Source of the DNA: Absicoccus intestinalis | GTDB taxonomy: Bacteria > Bacillota_I > Bacilli_A > Erysipelotrichales > Erysipelotrichaceae | Length of the DNA stretch: 64,000 bases | Assembly (NCBI RefSeq): GCF_033971885.1 | Contig: NZ_JALBUS010000009.1 | Span: 36,599 to 100,598 of the forward strand | Direction of reading: 5' to 3' | Notes under the pieces: generated by a model | What the model was told of the DNA's origin: nothing | The model's database searches: none | What the model saw: only the letters and a program-made list of their open reading frames with translations | In this document: piece after piece, positions 34,247-42,945 of the stretch | Layout: the number at the start of each line of letters is the position of its first letter | How positions within the stretch are numbered: position 1 is the stretch's first letter | Program-made: the position numbers and the translations under genes

Positions 34247-34516
34247 ATGAACGCAATTATCAGTGTAATTGGCAAAGATAGAGTAGGTATCTTAGCGATG
34301 GTAGCGAGTGAATGTGCAAACTACAATGTGAATATCGAAGACGTATCACAAACGATCGTCAATAGTATGTTTACCATGACCATGGGTATTTCCATCGATG
34401 ACATGAAAGGTGAATTTACCGATTTTGTTGATCATATGGAAGCCAAAGGAAAAGAAACCAATTTAGTGATTCGAGTCATGCATCAGGATATTTTTAATTC
34501 GATGCATCGAATCTAG
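34247..34516 (+). CDS. ACT domain protein (UPF0237)
   Basis: This 89-residue protein is a single ACT domain: ISVIGKDRVGILAMVASECANYNVNIEDVSQTIV, split by its strand-helix-strand layout, then FTMTMGISID. AGGAGGG precedes the ATG. UPF0237 proteins are almost always directly upstream of a PFL/UPF0210 gene, as here (10-nt gap), and presumably sense an amino acid or related ligand for it. Confidence 0.93.
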   Translation: MNAIISVIGKDRVGILAMVASECANYNVNIEDVSQTIVNSMFTMTMGISIDDMKGEFTDFVDHMEAKGKETNLVIRVMHQDIFNSMHRI

Positions 34517-34526
34517 GGGGCATTGT

Positions 34527-35882
34527 ATGCACGATAATGAAATTCTACAAACGATTAAAATGATCGATGAAGAAACATTAGACATTCGAACGATCACCAT
34601 GGGTATTTCATTGATTGACTGCATGGATCCAGACATTCATGTGTCTTGTCAAAAAGTGGAAGAGAAAATATGTCGTTTGGCCAAAGACTTAGTTTCAACA
34701 GCCAATACGATCGAAAAAACCTATGGTATTCCCATTGTCAATAAACGAATCAGTGTCACACCGATTTCTATGTTAGTGGGCGTATCCGGTGGCAATCCCG
34801 TTGAATATGCTTTGACCTTAGAAAAATGTGCCCAAAAGTTAGGCGTTGATTTTATTGGGGGCTATTCCGCCTTGGTACAAAAAGGCTATGCTGCTGGGGA
34901 TGAAGCCTTGATTGATTCGATTCCCGAAGCCTTAGCGAAGACCCAACATGTATGTTCCAGTGTCAATATTGGTTCGACCAAAGCGGGCATCAACATGGAT
35001 GCCGTCAAAAAAATGGGAACGATCGTCAAACAATGTTCCGAATGGACCAAAGATGACAATTGTTTAGGTGCTGCCAAATTGGTCATTTTCTGTAATGCGG
35101 TCGAAGATAATCCATTTATGGCAGGGGCTTTCCATGGCGTTGGTGAACCCGATTGTGAGATCCATGTCGGCGTATCCGGACCGGGGGTCGTTCGTGCCGC
35201 TTTGGCTAAAGCCGACAAAAACTTACCGATGGATGAAGTGGCCGATTTGATCAAACGAACTGCTTTTAAGATTACCCGCATGGGCCAATTGGTAGGAACA
35301 GTAGCCTCCAAAGCTTTGGGTGTACCCTTTGGCATCGTGGACTTATCCTTAGCACCAACACCAGCTGTAGGCGATAGTGTGGCTCATATCTTGGAAGAAA
35401 TTGGTGTATCCACTTGTGGTGGCTATGGCACCACTGCCGCCTTAGCTATGTTGAATGATGCCGTTAAAAAAGGTGGCGTCATGGCAACTGGTCATGTAGG
35501 TGGTTTATCCGGTGCATTTATTCCAGTTAGTGAAGATGCTGGTATGATCGATGCCGCTCGATCGGGCGTATTGAAACTGGAAAAATTAGAAGCGATGACC
35601 GCTGTATGTAGTGTTGGCTTGGATATGATCATCCTTCCGGGTGATACCTCGGCTTCCGTTATTTCCGGTATTATTGCCGATGAAGCTGCCATTGGTATGG
35701 TCAACACCAAAACAACGGCGGTACGTGTGATTCCAGCCATTGGCAAAGATGTCGGAGATGAATTGAATTTTGGTGGCTTGTTAGGTGCAGGACCTGTGAT
35801 GCCAGTCAACCAAACCGAAAATGATATCATGATCCAGCGTGGTGGCCGTATTCCAGCGCCTTTGCAAGCATTGAAAAACTAG
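34527..35882 (+). CDS. PFL-family protein (UPF0210)
   Basis: This 451-residue soluble protein has conserved segments IRTITMGISLIDC near residue 20, TPISMLVGVSGG near 84, FIGGYSALVQKG near 111, AGAFHGVGEPDC near 199 and MATGHVGGLSGAFIPVSEDAG near 318. It matches the UPF0210/DUF711 family, structurally related to pyruvate formate-lyase but lacking the glycyl-radical motif. Function is unknown. Its constant partner, the ACT-domain gene, precedes it. Confidence 0.93.
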   Translation: MHDNEILQTIKMIDEETLDIRTITMGISLIDCMDPDIHVSCQKVEEKICRLAKDLVSTANTIEKTYGIPIVNKRISVTPISMLVGVSGGNPVEYALTLEKCAQKLGVDFIGGYSALVQKGYAAGDEALIDSIPEALAKTQHVCSSVNIGSTKAGINMDAVKKMGTIVKQCSEWTKDDNCLGAAKLVIFCNAVEDNPFMAGAFHGVGEPDCEIHVGVSGPGVVRAALAKADKNLPMDEVADLIKRTAFKITRMGQLVGTVASKALGVPFGIVDLSLAPTPAVGDSVAHILEEIGVSTCGGYGTTAALAMLNDAVKKGGVMATGHVGGLSGAFIPVSEDAGMIDAARSGVLKLEKLEAMTAVCSVGLDMIILPGDTSASVISGIIADEAAIGMVNTKTTAVRVIPAIGKDVGDELNFGGLLGAGPVMPVNQTENDIMIQRGGRIPAPLQALKN

Positions 35883-35892
35883 TGAAAATTTC

Positions 35893-35920
35893 TTGCAAAT
35901 TGTTTTGGCATGTGTATAAT
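35893..35920 (+). promoter_or_regulatory. Promoter of the T-box operon
   Basis: TTGCAA (35893-35898), a 16-nt spacer and consensus TATAAT (35915-35920). Confidence 0.75.
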
Positions 35921-35925
35921 AATTT

Positions 35926-36156
35926 TATAAACAAAGAAGAGAAGGAGTACAAATCGAATACTTGCTAGAGAATTGGCGGTTGGTGCAAGCCATGAAGGAT
36001 AGATTTGGAACGTGTCTTGGAGTTACGTTGTCGAAAAATGGAGGCAACGTCGTGAATTCGCGTTAAGAATGAGGTGTCATCCATACAAAGTGGATGGAAC
36101 TAAGGTGGTACCGCGATAACTTGTCGTCCTTTCTATTGAAGGACGGCTTTTTTTGT
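35926..36156 (+). ncRNA. T-box riboswitch, specifier read as CGU (Arg)
   Basis: Stem I contains an AGTA loop (GGAGTA before CAAATC), distal AG-bulge and loop sequence AGAGAATTGGCGGTTGGTGCAAG, split by its terminal loop, and a descending strand GATTTG that pairs with CAAATC. GAA-CGT-G follows directly, the usual specifier position, giving CGU. The antiterminator T-box AAGGTGGTACCGCG lies at about 36101-36115. The terminator CGTCCTT/AAGGACG with seven T is at 36125-36154. Uncharged tRNA should switch on the transporter operon. T-box identity is certain; the codon assignment is by eye. Confidence 0.93.
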
Positions 36157-36175
36157 GGAGAAAGGGAGAAGCAAG

Positions 36176-36946
36176 ATGAATAAAAAAATTCTAAAAGTAG
36201 CGCTCGCATTTGCGATGACATTATCGTTAGTTGGTCTTGGAACGCAACAAGTTTGTGCAAAAGATGAAACGGAAGTAATCACAGTGGGGATCTCACCCGA
36301 CTATAAACCGTATGAATCTTTGACAAAGAAAAACAAGATGGTTGGTTTTGATATTGATATGGTTTCTCATTTCCAAAAATATTTGAGCAAAGAAGAAGGC
36401 CATACCGTAAAATTCAAATACAAGAAGATGGATTTTGACAATATCATTACGCAAATCAATGGCGGTCAGGTCGATGTGGGTATTTCCGGCTTTACATATA
36501 GTAAAAAACGTAAAGTAGAATGGTCAGATCCATATACGAAGACAGGACAAGTTGCTGTTGTGGCCAAAGATTCCGATATGAGTTCTGTCGATGATCTAAA
36601 AGATAAGAAATTGGTCGCTCAAACAGGTTCTACTGGTGAAGAAGCTGCCAAGGAAACAAGCTCTGACACAACCGGTTTAAAAGATGTCCAAGATATCATG
36701 AACGCAATCAAAGCCAATCAATACGATGCAGCTATCGTTGATAGTGCGGTTGCGAAAGAATATGCTTCGAGTGGTGAATATAAAGTATTGGATGGTTCTT
36801 TGAAAGATGAAGAGAACTATATCATTGCGAAAAAAGGAAACACGAAGATGATCAAGAAGATCAACAAAGCCATCAAAGAATTTAAATCCAGCGATGATTA
36901 TAAGAAATTGTGTGACAAATACGGTGTATTACCATTAGACGAATAA
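36176..36946 (+). CDS. Amino-acid ABC transporter substrate-binding protein
   Basis: The start at 36176 gives 256 residues with a signal peptide (KKILKVALAFAMTLSLVGLG) likely cut near residue 29. The remainder is a family 3 periplasmic-binding fold: VGISPDYKPYESLTKKN near 38, MVGFDIDMVSHF near 56, GFTYSKKRKVEWSDPY near 107, LVAQTGSTGEEAAKE near 145 and DAAIVDSAVAKEY near 183. The cysteine at the end of the signal lies in QQVC, which is not a good lipobox, unusual for a Gram-positive binding protein. T-box control points to arginine or another basic amino acid. Confidence 0.9.
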   Translation: MNKKILKVALAFAMTLSLVGLGTQQVCAKDETEVITVGISPDYKPYESLTKKNKMVGFDIDMVSHFQKYLSKEEGHTVKFKYKKMDFDNIITQINGGQVDVGISGFTYSKKRKVEWSDPYTKTGQVAVVAKDSDMSSVDDLKDKKLVAQTGSTGEEAAKETSSDTTGLKDVQDIMNAIKANQYDAAIVDSAVAKEYASSGEYKVLDGSLKDEENYIIAKKGNTKMIKKINKAIKEFKSSDDYKKLCDKYGVLPLDE

Positions 36947-36970
36947 AAAAACAGAAAAGAGAGTGATAGA

Positions 36971-37654
36971 ATGTTTCCAGCATTTAATCAAATTTTTACC
37001 GCCGAAAACGTATTCTATCTATTTAAGGGAGCGCTGCTATCATTATTGATAGCGGCGATTTCCTTATTGATAGGATTGCTTTTAGGTATATTAGGAGCCA
37101 GTGGCAAACGATCCAAACACGCTGTGCCCAGAGCCATTGCCAATTTTTATGTGGAAGTGATTCGTGGTACACCCTTATTGCTACAGATCCTGATCATTTT
37201 TTCCGTCATTCCATCAATCTATACAGCGATGACCGGTGGTGTATTACGTATCAATGTTTATTATATTGGTATCATTGCGATGTCAATCAATAGTGGTGCT
37301 TATCAGACCGAACTGATTCGTAGTGGCATCAATGGTGTCGATCGTGGTCAATGGGAAGCTTGTGAGACTTTGGGTCTGACCAATAAACAAATGATGCGAT
37401 TTGTGATCTTGCCCCAAGCCTTTAAACGCATCGTACCACCAGTTATCAGTGAATTCATTACCTTGATCAAAGATTCATCTTTGATCTCAACCATTGGTGC
37501 GGTGGAATTATTAAAAGGTGCACAAGTTTTAGGTACTGAATATTATGATGTCATGTCCCCTTATGTATTGGCTGCCATTTTCTATTTGATCATGACAATC
37601 AGTATTTCCTTTGTGGGACGTTATGTAGAAAAGAGGTTATCAGCCAGTGATTAA
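36971..37654 (+). CDS. Amino-acid ABC transporter permease
   Basis: This 227-residue HisM/ArtM-type permease has five helices. FYVEVIRGTPLLLQILI lies near residue 57, and the EAA loop QWEACETLGLTNKQMMRFVILPQAFKR, split around its glycine, near 134, contacts the ATPase. Substrates of this class are polar amino acids. It sits 24 nt after the binding-protein gene and overlaps the ATPase gene by 8 nt. Confidence 0.92.
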   Translation: MFPAFNQIFTAENVFYLFKGALLSLLIAAISLLIGLLLGILGASGKRSKHAVPRAIANFYVEVIRGTPLLLQILIIFSVIPSIYTAMTGGVLRINVYYIGIIAMSINSGAYQTELIRSGINGVDRGQWEACETLGLTNKQMMRFVILPQAFKRIVPPVISEFITLIKDSSLISTIGAVELLKGAQVLGTEYYDVMSPYVLAAIFYLIMTISISFVGRYVEKRLSASD

Positions 37655-38378
37655 AGTTGACCATATTAGTAAACATTTTGAACATACCCAAGCACTGTCT
37701 GATGTTAGCTTGGAAATTCAAAAAGGAGAAATTGTCAGTTTGATTGGACCTTCCGGTTCCGGTAAGAGTACACTGCTTCGTTGTATTCATGGTTTGGAAC
37801 ATCCCGAAAGCGGCAAGATCTATTTGGAAGAGGAATGGATGGACCCATCCAATGAAGCAAAATTTCGTGCCCAACGATCAAAGATGGGATTTGTGTTCCA
37901 ACACTTCAATTTATTTCCCAATATGACCGTCATTGAAAATTGTACGTTGGCGCAGATCAATGTCTTACAGCGTTCGCCTGAAGAATCCGAAAAAATTGCG
38001 ATGCGATATTTGGATCGTGTAGGCTTAGCCGAAAAACGTGATGAATATCCCAATAAATTATCTGGTGGACAAAAACAGCGTGTAGCGATAGCTCGTGCAC
38101 TCTGTTTACATCCTGAAATCATGTTGTTTGATGAACCCACTTCAGCCTTAGATCCAGAAATGATCAAAGAAGTATTAGAAGTTATGACGGATCTTGCCAA
38201 AGAAGGAATGACCATGATCGTTGTGACCCATGAAATGGGATTTGCCCGGAAAGTAGGTAGTCGCGTGGTTTTCTTGGATAGTGGTAAAATTATTGAAGAT
38301 GCACCAAGTGAACAATTCTTTACGAATCCACAATCGGATCGAGCAAAAGATTTCTTAAGTAAGGTATTCTATCAATGA
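37647..38378 (+). CDS. Amino-acid ABC transporter ATP-binding protein
   Basis: This 243-residue ATPase starts at a GTG inside the end of the permease gene. Walker A GPSGSGKST lies near residue 34, Q-loop VFQHFNLFP near 90, signature LSGGQKQRVAIARAL near 140, Walker B IMLFDEPTSALDP near 160 and switch VVTHEMGFA near 193. This is the GlnQ/ArtP class that energises polar amino-acid uptake. It overlaps the aminotransferase gene by four bases. Confidence 0.93.
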   Translation: MIKVDHISKHFEHTQALSDVSLEIQKGEIVSLIGPSGSGKSTLLRCIHGLEHPESGKIYLEEEWMDPSNEAKFRAQRSKMGFVFQHFNLFPNMTVIENCTLAQINVLQRSPEESEKIAMRYLDRVGLAEKRDEYPNKLSGGQKQRVAIARALCLHPEIMLFDEPTSALDPEMIKEVLEVMTDLAKEGMTMIVVTHEMGFARKVGSRVVFLDSGKIIEDAPSEQFFTNPQSDRAKDFLSKVFYQ

Positions 38379-39463
38379 AAATCAACGACTTCAAAGTGGA
38401 ACAATGGATGAATGATCATGAAAAAAAAGCCATCTATAATTTGACGGATACATGTGTGAAAGCTTGTACCTGGCAAGAATTGATGGAACGAGTAGATATC
38501 GATCCAGATCTGGGTCTGGATTATGGAGATATTACGGGATCGGAAGCGGTAAAACAAGCCATATTGAGCTTGTATACCACCCATGATCTAAAATCCTTAA
38601 CGATGTTTCATGGATGTTTAGAAGCCAATCAACATGTGATGGACACTCTTTTAGAACCAAAAGATCATATCATTACCTATACGCCGGGTTATCAACAATT
38701 TTGGGATTATCCACGATCTCTAGGGGTAGACGCAACCTTGTTAGCGTTAAAAGAAGAAATGGGATGGATGCCAAATATCGATGAATTGAAAGAAAGTATT
38801 CGATCCAACACCAAAATGATCATCTTAAATAATCCCAATAATCCAACCGGCACGATGTTTCCAAGATCGTTTATGGAACCATTGATCCAGATTTGTAAAG
38901 AAAAGGGGATTTGGATCTTATGTGATGAAGTTTATCGCGGGTTTGATGATCAACCAAGCATTAGTGATCTCTATGAAAAAGGCATTGCCACAAGTTCATT
39001 AAGTAAAGTGTTTGCGTTGCCAGGCTTACGATATGGATGGGTCAAAGCCTGCCCATCTTTGATTTCGAAGATCAATGTGCGTCGTGACTATACCATGATC
39101 TCAACGGGTCCATTGATGGACACGATAGCTGCCCAAGTGCTCGCTCATAAAGACGAGATCCTGCAAAAGAATAAAGCCTATATTGAACAGAATAAACACA
39201 TCTTTACCACATGGGAACAAACTCAATCGCATTATCATCTGATCATGCCAAAGGCAGGAACGGTTGGTTTCTTATCGTATGATATGGATATTTCCAGTAC
39301 CGATCTAGCCAATCGATTACTGGATGAAGAAGGTATTTTCTTTGTGCCCGGTTCTTGTTTTGGCTTTGATCACCATGTTCGCTTTGGTTTGGGACAAGAT
39401 TCCCATCTGTTAGAAAAGGGACTCCAAAAGTTATCTGTATGGACGAATCGCCAATTTGGTTGA
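38375..39463 (+). CDS. PLP-dependent aminotransferase class I/II (capreomycidine-synthase/arginine-oxidase-like)
   Basis: This 362-residue fold-type I enzyme has NNPNNPTG near residue 151, CDEVYRGF near 184, the Schiff-base lysine in SSLSKVFALPGLRYGW near 211 and RFGLGQ near 346. The N-terminal FKVEQWMNDHEKKAIYNLTDT resembles capreomycidine synthase and PLP arginine oxidases more than ordinary aspartate transaminases, as far as I can judge by eye. Coupling (ATGA) to an arginine-type T-box transporter suggests it acts on the imported amino acid. This is inference; the actual reaction could be transamination, oxidation or cyclisation. Confidence 0.82.
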   Translation: MKINDFKVEQWMNDHEKKAIYNLTDTCVKACTWQELMERVDIDPDLGLDYGDITGSEAVKQAILSLYTTHDLKSLTMFHGCLEANQHVMDTLLEPKDHIITYTPGYQQFWDYPRSLGVDATLLALKEEMGWMPNIDELKESIRSNTKMIILNNPNNPTGTMFPRSFMEPLIQICKEKGIWILCDEVYRGFDDQPSISDLYEKGIATSSLSKVFALPGLRYGWVKACPSLISKINVRRDYTMISTGPLMDTIAAQVLAHKDEILQKNKAYIEQNKHIFTTWEQTQSHYHLIMPKAGTVGFLSYDMDISSTDLANRLLDEEGIFFVPGSCFGFDHHVRFGLGQDSHLLEKGLQKLSVWTNRQFG

Positions 39464-39474
39464 TTCGTCCTTTT
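39441..39474 (+). terminator. Terminator of the transporter/aminotransferase operon
   Basis: GGACGAATC (39441-39449) pairs with GATTCGTCC (39462-39470), followed by TTTT, overlapping the end of the gene. Confidence 0.75.
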
Positions 39475-39508
39475 GTGTTAAAATTGAGATACATTTAGAG
39501 GAATCAGT

Positions 39509-40024
39509 ATGAAAAAATGTCTATTAGTATGTCTGTTGATCCTATTAAGTGGATGTGCAAGAATCAGCGATATCATCCATAATGATACGGATAAGGCACC
39601 GGTTTCAAAAACGGAAGAAGATACAACGAAAAAAAATGCCGTATGTACAGGAGATAACGAAGAAAGCATCACATTGGAAGTCAAAGGCGATGCCATTCAA
39701 AGCATGAAACAAGTTTCTTTTTTGACCTTTAAAGACATGGGCATTTCCATTAGTGATGATATGGATAAGACCAAAATACAAGATTCGATCAATCAGTCGT
39801 TACAAGATAAATATAAAGATCTAAAAGGCGTATCCGTAACAGGTACTTTGATGGATTCCAAAGTTGAGATCACGACAACGATCAATTTTAATGAAGCGGA
39901 TTTTGATGCATTGGTAGATGCCGGTCTTTTAAGTAAGGGAACCAAAGGCAATAAGGTCGTTTCTTTAAAGAAGACCATGAAGGCGTATAAAGCCGATGGT
40001 TATGCATGTAAGGTAAGTAGCTAA
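39509..40024 (+). CDS. DUF1307 lipoprotein (YehR-like)
   Basis: This 171-residue protein has a lipoprotein signal (KKCLLVCLLILLSGCAR; lipobox LSGC with modified Cys near residue 17), a Lys/Thr/Asp linker and a DUF1307 domain from about 50: YKDLKGVSVTGTLMDSKVEI and INFNEADFDALVDAGLLSKG. Family function is unknown. AGAGGA precedes the ATG; a terminator follows the stop. Confidence 0.82.
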   Translation: MKKCLLVCLLILLSGCARISDIIHNDTDKAPVSKTEEDTTKKNAVCTGDNEESITLEVKGDAIQSMKQVSFLTFKDMGISISDDMDKTKIQDSINQSLQDKYKDLKGVSVTGTLMDSKVEITTTINFNEADFDALVDAGLLSKGTKGNKVVSLKKTMKAYKADGYACKVSS

Positions 40025-40042
40025 GCGGTCCAACCGCTTTTT
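40023..40042 (+). terminator. Terminator after the lipoprotein gene
   Basis: AGCGGT/ACCGCT hairpin with a 3-nt loop and a run of six T, beginning at the stop codon. Confidence 0.75.
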
Positions 40043-40055
40043 TCGTGGAGGACGT

Positions 40056-40691
40056 ATGCGATATTATATAGCGGATTGTCATTTTTATCACAAAGCACTA
40101 TTGGAACATATGGATCGTCGTGGTTTTGATAGCGTAGAAACGATGAATGAATATATGATCGAACAATGGAATAAAAAAGTCCGAAAAAATGACGAAGTCG
40201 TGATCTTAGGAGATTTATCTTGGGGAAATTTGGCCCAGACCCAACAGATCCTCGATCAGCTCCAAGGACACTTATTTATGATTCGGGGAAATCATGACTA
40301 TTTTTTAGATGACAAACAATTTGATCGAAGTCAATTTGGCTGGATCGAAACCTATAAGGAATTAAAGGATAATAAGCGAAAGGTGGTTTTGTGTCATTAT
40401 CCGATTGCTTGTTACAATGGGCAATATCGAAAAAGTGAAGATGGCCAAGCCAAGACATATATGTTGCATGGACATATTCATAATACCCAAGACCAGCCGA
40501 TCTTAGATGCCTATCAAGATTATGTCCATCGCCAATGGCATGATGCGATTGGTGGCGGTAAAGAACATATTCCATGTCAGATCATTAATTGTTTTTGTAT
40601 GTATTCGGATTATCAACCAATGACTTTGGATGAATGGATCGAAATTGATAAAAAGAGAAGACAAAGTACTAAAATAAATGATACAATATGA
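40056..40691 (+). CDS. Metallophosphoesterase
   Basis: This 211-residue soluble calcineurin-like phosphoesterase has YIADCHFYH at residues 4-12, VVILGDLSWG near 48, MIRGNHDYF near 74, VVLCHYPIA near 109 and YMLHGHIHN near 132, giving a full dinuclear metal site. The first motif has DCHF instead of DxHxxH spacing seen in many relatives, common in this small family. The substrate is unknown. GGAGG precedes the ATG. The GntR gene follows after about 14 nt. Confidence 0.85.
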   Translation: MRYYIADCHFYHKALLEHMDRRGFDSVETMNEYMIEQWNKKVRKNDEVVILGDLSWGNLAQTQQILDQLQGHLFMIRGNHDYFLDDKQFDRSQFGWIETYKELKDNKRKVVLCHYPIACYNGQYRKSEDGQAKTYMLHGHIHNTQDQPILDAYQDYVHRQWHDAIGGGKEHIPCQIINCFCMYSDYQPMTLDEWIEIDKKRRQSTKINDTI

Positions 40692-40705
40692 CAAAGGTGG
40701 GTCAT

Positions 40706-41461
40706 ATGGAACATTTAAATACGGAAAAAGGAGCCAAAGCGCTATATATTCAAATTAAAGATATTTATCGGCATAAAATATTGAATGGCGATCTAAAATT
40801 AGGTGATCGCATTGAAAGTGAATTAGAGATCCAACAAAAATATAATGTCTCGAGAATCACGGCTCGACAAGCCATTCTGGATCTAGAAAAAGAAGGAATG
40901 GTCAAACGAGGACGAGGAAAAGGAACCTTTGTGATCTGGCGACCTGGCATTGAAGAAGATTTGATGCATGTATCCAGCTTTACGCAAGAAATGGAAGCCG
41001 CTGGCCGCGTTCCTGGCACCAGTTCAGTCAGCATCACCAAGGAATATTTGGACCAAGCAACTGCTCAAGAATTCCAAGCTTCGACGGATGAATTGATGTA
41101 TTGTGTACGACGCGTACGAACAGCCGATGACATCAAGATCGTTTATATGGTGAGTTATTATCCATTGGAAACGCATTTACCCATGGATCCCGAACGTATT
41201 CGCAACTCCATTTATGAGATCCTCGATTATACTGGATCTGGAGTACCAACCCATATCGTGGAGAAGATCCGTGCGGAACTGCCCAATGAAGAAACAGTTG
41301 AGGCATTGAATATTTCCAAGACTCAACCCATCTTGTATCGTTCACGAATTGGCTATAGTGAGGAACATAAATTGGTGGAATTGTCGAAGTGCTATTTTCG
41401 TGGTGATTTATATTCCTACTGCATCACTACTTCCAATGAAGACGAAGAGGCCATGAAATGA
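40706..41461 (+). CDS. GntR-family regulator with UTRA ligand domain (HutC/NagR type)
   Basis: The start at 40706 (MEHLNTEKG) has AAAGGTGGG 5 nt upstream; an ATG at 40688 overlapping the previous stop is the alternative. The 251-residue protein has a GntR winged helix (IYRHKILNGDLKLGDRIES, KYNVSRITARQAILDLEKEG, GRGKGTFV; residues 12-80) and a UTRA domain (90-240) that binds a small ligand. NagR-type relatives sense amino-sugar phosphates. Its stop overlaps gtfA (ATGA), so it is translated with the glycosyltransferase genes and probably regulates them. Confidence 0.9.
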   Translation: MEHLNTEKGAKALYIQIKDIYRHKILNGDLKLGDRIESELEIQQKYNVSRITARQAILDLEKEGMVKRGRGKGTFVIWRPGIEEDLMHVSSFTQEMEAAGRVPGTSSVSITKEYLDQATAQEFQASTDELMYCVRRVRTADDIKIVYMVSYYPLETHLPMDPERIRNSIYEILDYTGSGVPTHIVEKIRAELPNEETVEALNISKTQPILYRSRIGYSEEHKLVELSKCYFRGDLYSYCITTSNEDEEAMK

Positions 41462-42945
41462 TTTATAATTTTAATTTAGGCATTGGCTGGGCATCCAGTG
41501 GGGTGGAGTATGCCCAATTGTATCGAGCACGAATGTTGCGTGGTATCGATGCGCCCGCCCGCTTTATCTTTACCGATATGTTTCCCCAAGAAAATATCGA
41601 ACATTACACCAAAAAGATGGGGTTTAAAGATAAAGAAATTTTATGGCTCTATACTTTTTTTACGGATTTTCAAATTGCCCCAGTCACCTATACGTTGGAT
41701 CGTTTTCTACAAACCCTAACGCATACCGAACATACGATGCATCGAACTGGTAAGATTGGCCGTCTTTATCTAAATGATCATGATTTTTGTACCTTCTATT
41801 TCGTCAATGAAAAAGAAGACTACTTGCATCGGGTGGAATATGTATCCAATGGCCTTTTGATTCGCAAGGACTATTTTACCTATGGACGCATCTATACCGA
41901 ATACTATGCGCCATTAGACAACAAAGCGCATTTGTATCTTCGTCGTTTTTTTAATACCGATGGCACGATTGCCTATGAAGAAATCATCGATGATGGGGAT
42001 GTAATGTATCGCTTTTCCGACCAAATTTTTTATTCAAAAGAGGAATTGGTTGGTTATATGGTGAAGTGCTTACATTTGAAATCCAAAGACGTAGTGATCA
42101 TTGATCGAACGACCGGGATTGGACAGGCCATCCTCCAAAATTGTGCATCCGCCAAGGTCGGCATTGTCGTTCATGCCGATCATTATAGTGCGGGCAGTAC
42201 CAATGAAACGAATATCCTTTGGAACAACTATTATGAATATTCTTTTGATAGGGCCCGTCATATCGATTTTTTTATTACCTCGACCCATGCGCAACGGGAT
42301 CGTATGCGTGCACAATTCAAACAATATGTAGGCAAAGTTCCACATATCGTTACCATTCCGGTCGGTAGTTTGGATAAGCTTCGCTATCCAACCGCTCAAC
42401 GAAAACCGTATTCCATCGTTACGGCGAGTCGTTTGGCTTCTGAAAAACATGTGGATTGGATCATCCAAGCTTGTGTACAAGCCAAACAAGAAATTCCTGC
42501 CTTAACTTTGGATATTTATGGAGCAGGCAACGAACAACAACGATTGTCGCAACTGATCCAAGAAAACCAAGCAGATAGCTATATCCACTTGATGGGACAA
42601 CAAGATATGACCGATGTGTATCAAAACTATGAGCTCTATCTATCAGGATCTACCAGTGAAGGATTTGGTTTAAGCTTGATGGAAGCCATTGGTGGCGGCC
42701 TGCCTATGATTGGGTTTGACGTTCCCTATGGTAATCCAACCTTTATTGAAGATGGTAAAAATGGGTATTTGATCCCGGTGGATGAACATACATCCATACA
42801 AGATCATGTGAATGGGTTGTATACCGCTGTGGTCCAATTTTTTAAAACGGCGGATCGGCTTTCGTTTCAAAAACATTCCTACGCGATCGCACGATCGTAT
42901 GTAACAGAAAAGGTGATGCAGAAATGGAAAAAAATCATCCAGTAG
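41458..42945 (+). CDS. gtfA: GtfA-type glycosyltransferase of serine-rich repeat proteins
   Basis: This 495-residue protein begins YNFNLGIGWASSGVEYAQLYR, the GtfA hallmark, followed by the beta-meander domain (about 60-200) that binds GtfB, and a GT4 fold. VVHADHYS lies near residue 237, VTASRLASEKHVDWIIQA near 320, SGSTSEGFGLSLMEAIGGGLP near 397 with its conserved Glu, and FDVPYGNP near 420. In streptococci GtfA with GtfB adds the first GlcNAc to Ser/Thr of adhesins. It overlaps the GntR gene by four bases and gtfB by 22 nt. The likely acceptor is the serine-rich protein at 60853. Confidence 0.93.
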   Translation: MIYNFNLGIGWASSGVEYAQLYRARMLRGIDAPARFIFTDMFPQENIEHYTKKMGFKDKEILWLYTFFTDFQIAPVTYTLDRFLQTLTHTEHTMHRTGKIGRLYLNDHDFCTFYFVNEKEDYLHRVEYVSNGLLIRKDYFTYGRIYTEYYAPLDNKAHLYLRRFFNTDGTIAYEEIIDDGDVMYRFSDQIFYSKEELVGYMVKCLHLKSKDVVIIDRTTGIGQAILQNCASAKVGIVVHADHYSAGSTNETNILWNNYYEYSFDRARHIDFFITSTHAQRDRMRAQFKQYVGKVPHIVTIPVGSLDKLRYPTAQRKPYSIVTASRLASEKHVDWIIQACVQAKQEIPALTLDIYGAGNEQQRLSQLIQENQADSYIHLMGQQDMTDVYQNYELYLSGSTSEGFGLSLMEAIGGGLPMIGFDVPYGNPTFIEDGKNGYLIPVDEHTSIQDHVNGLYTAVVQFFKTADRLSFQKHSYAIARSYVTEKVMQKWKKIIQ

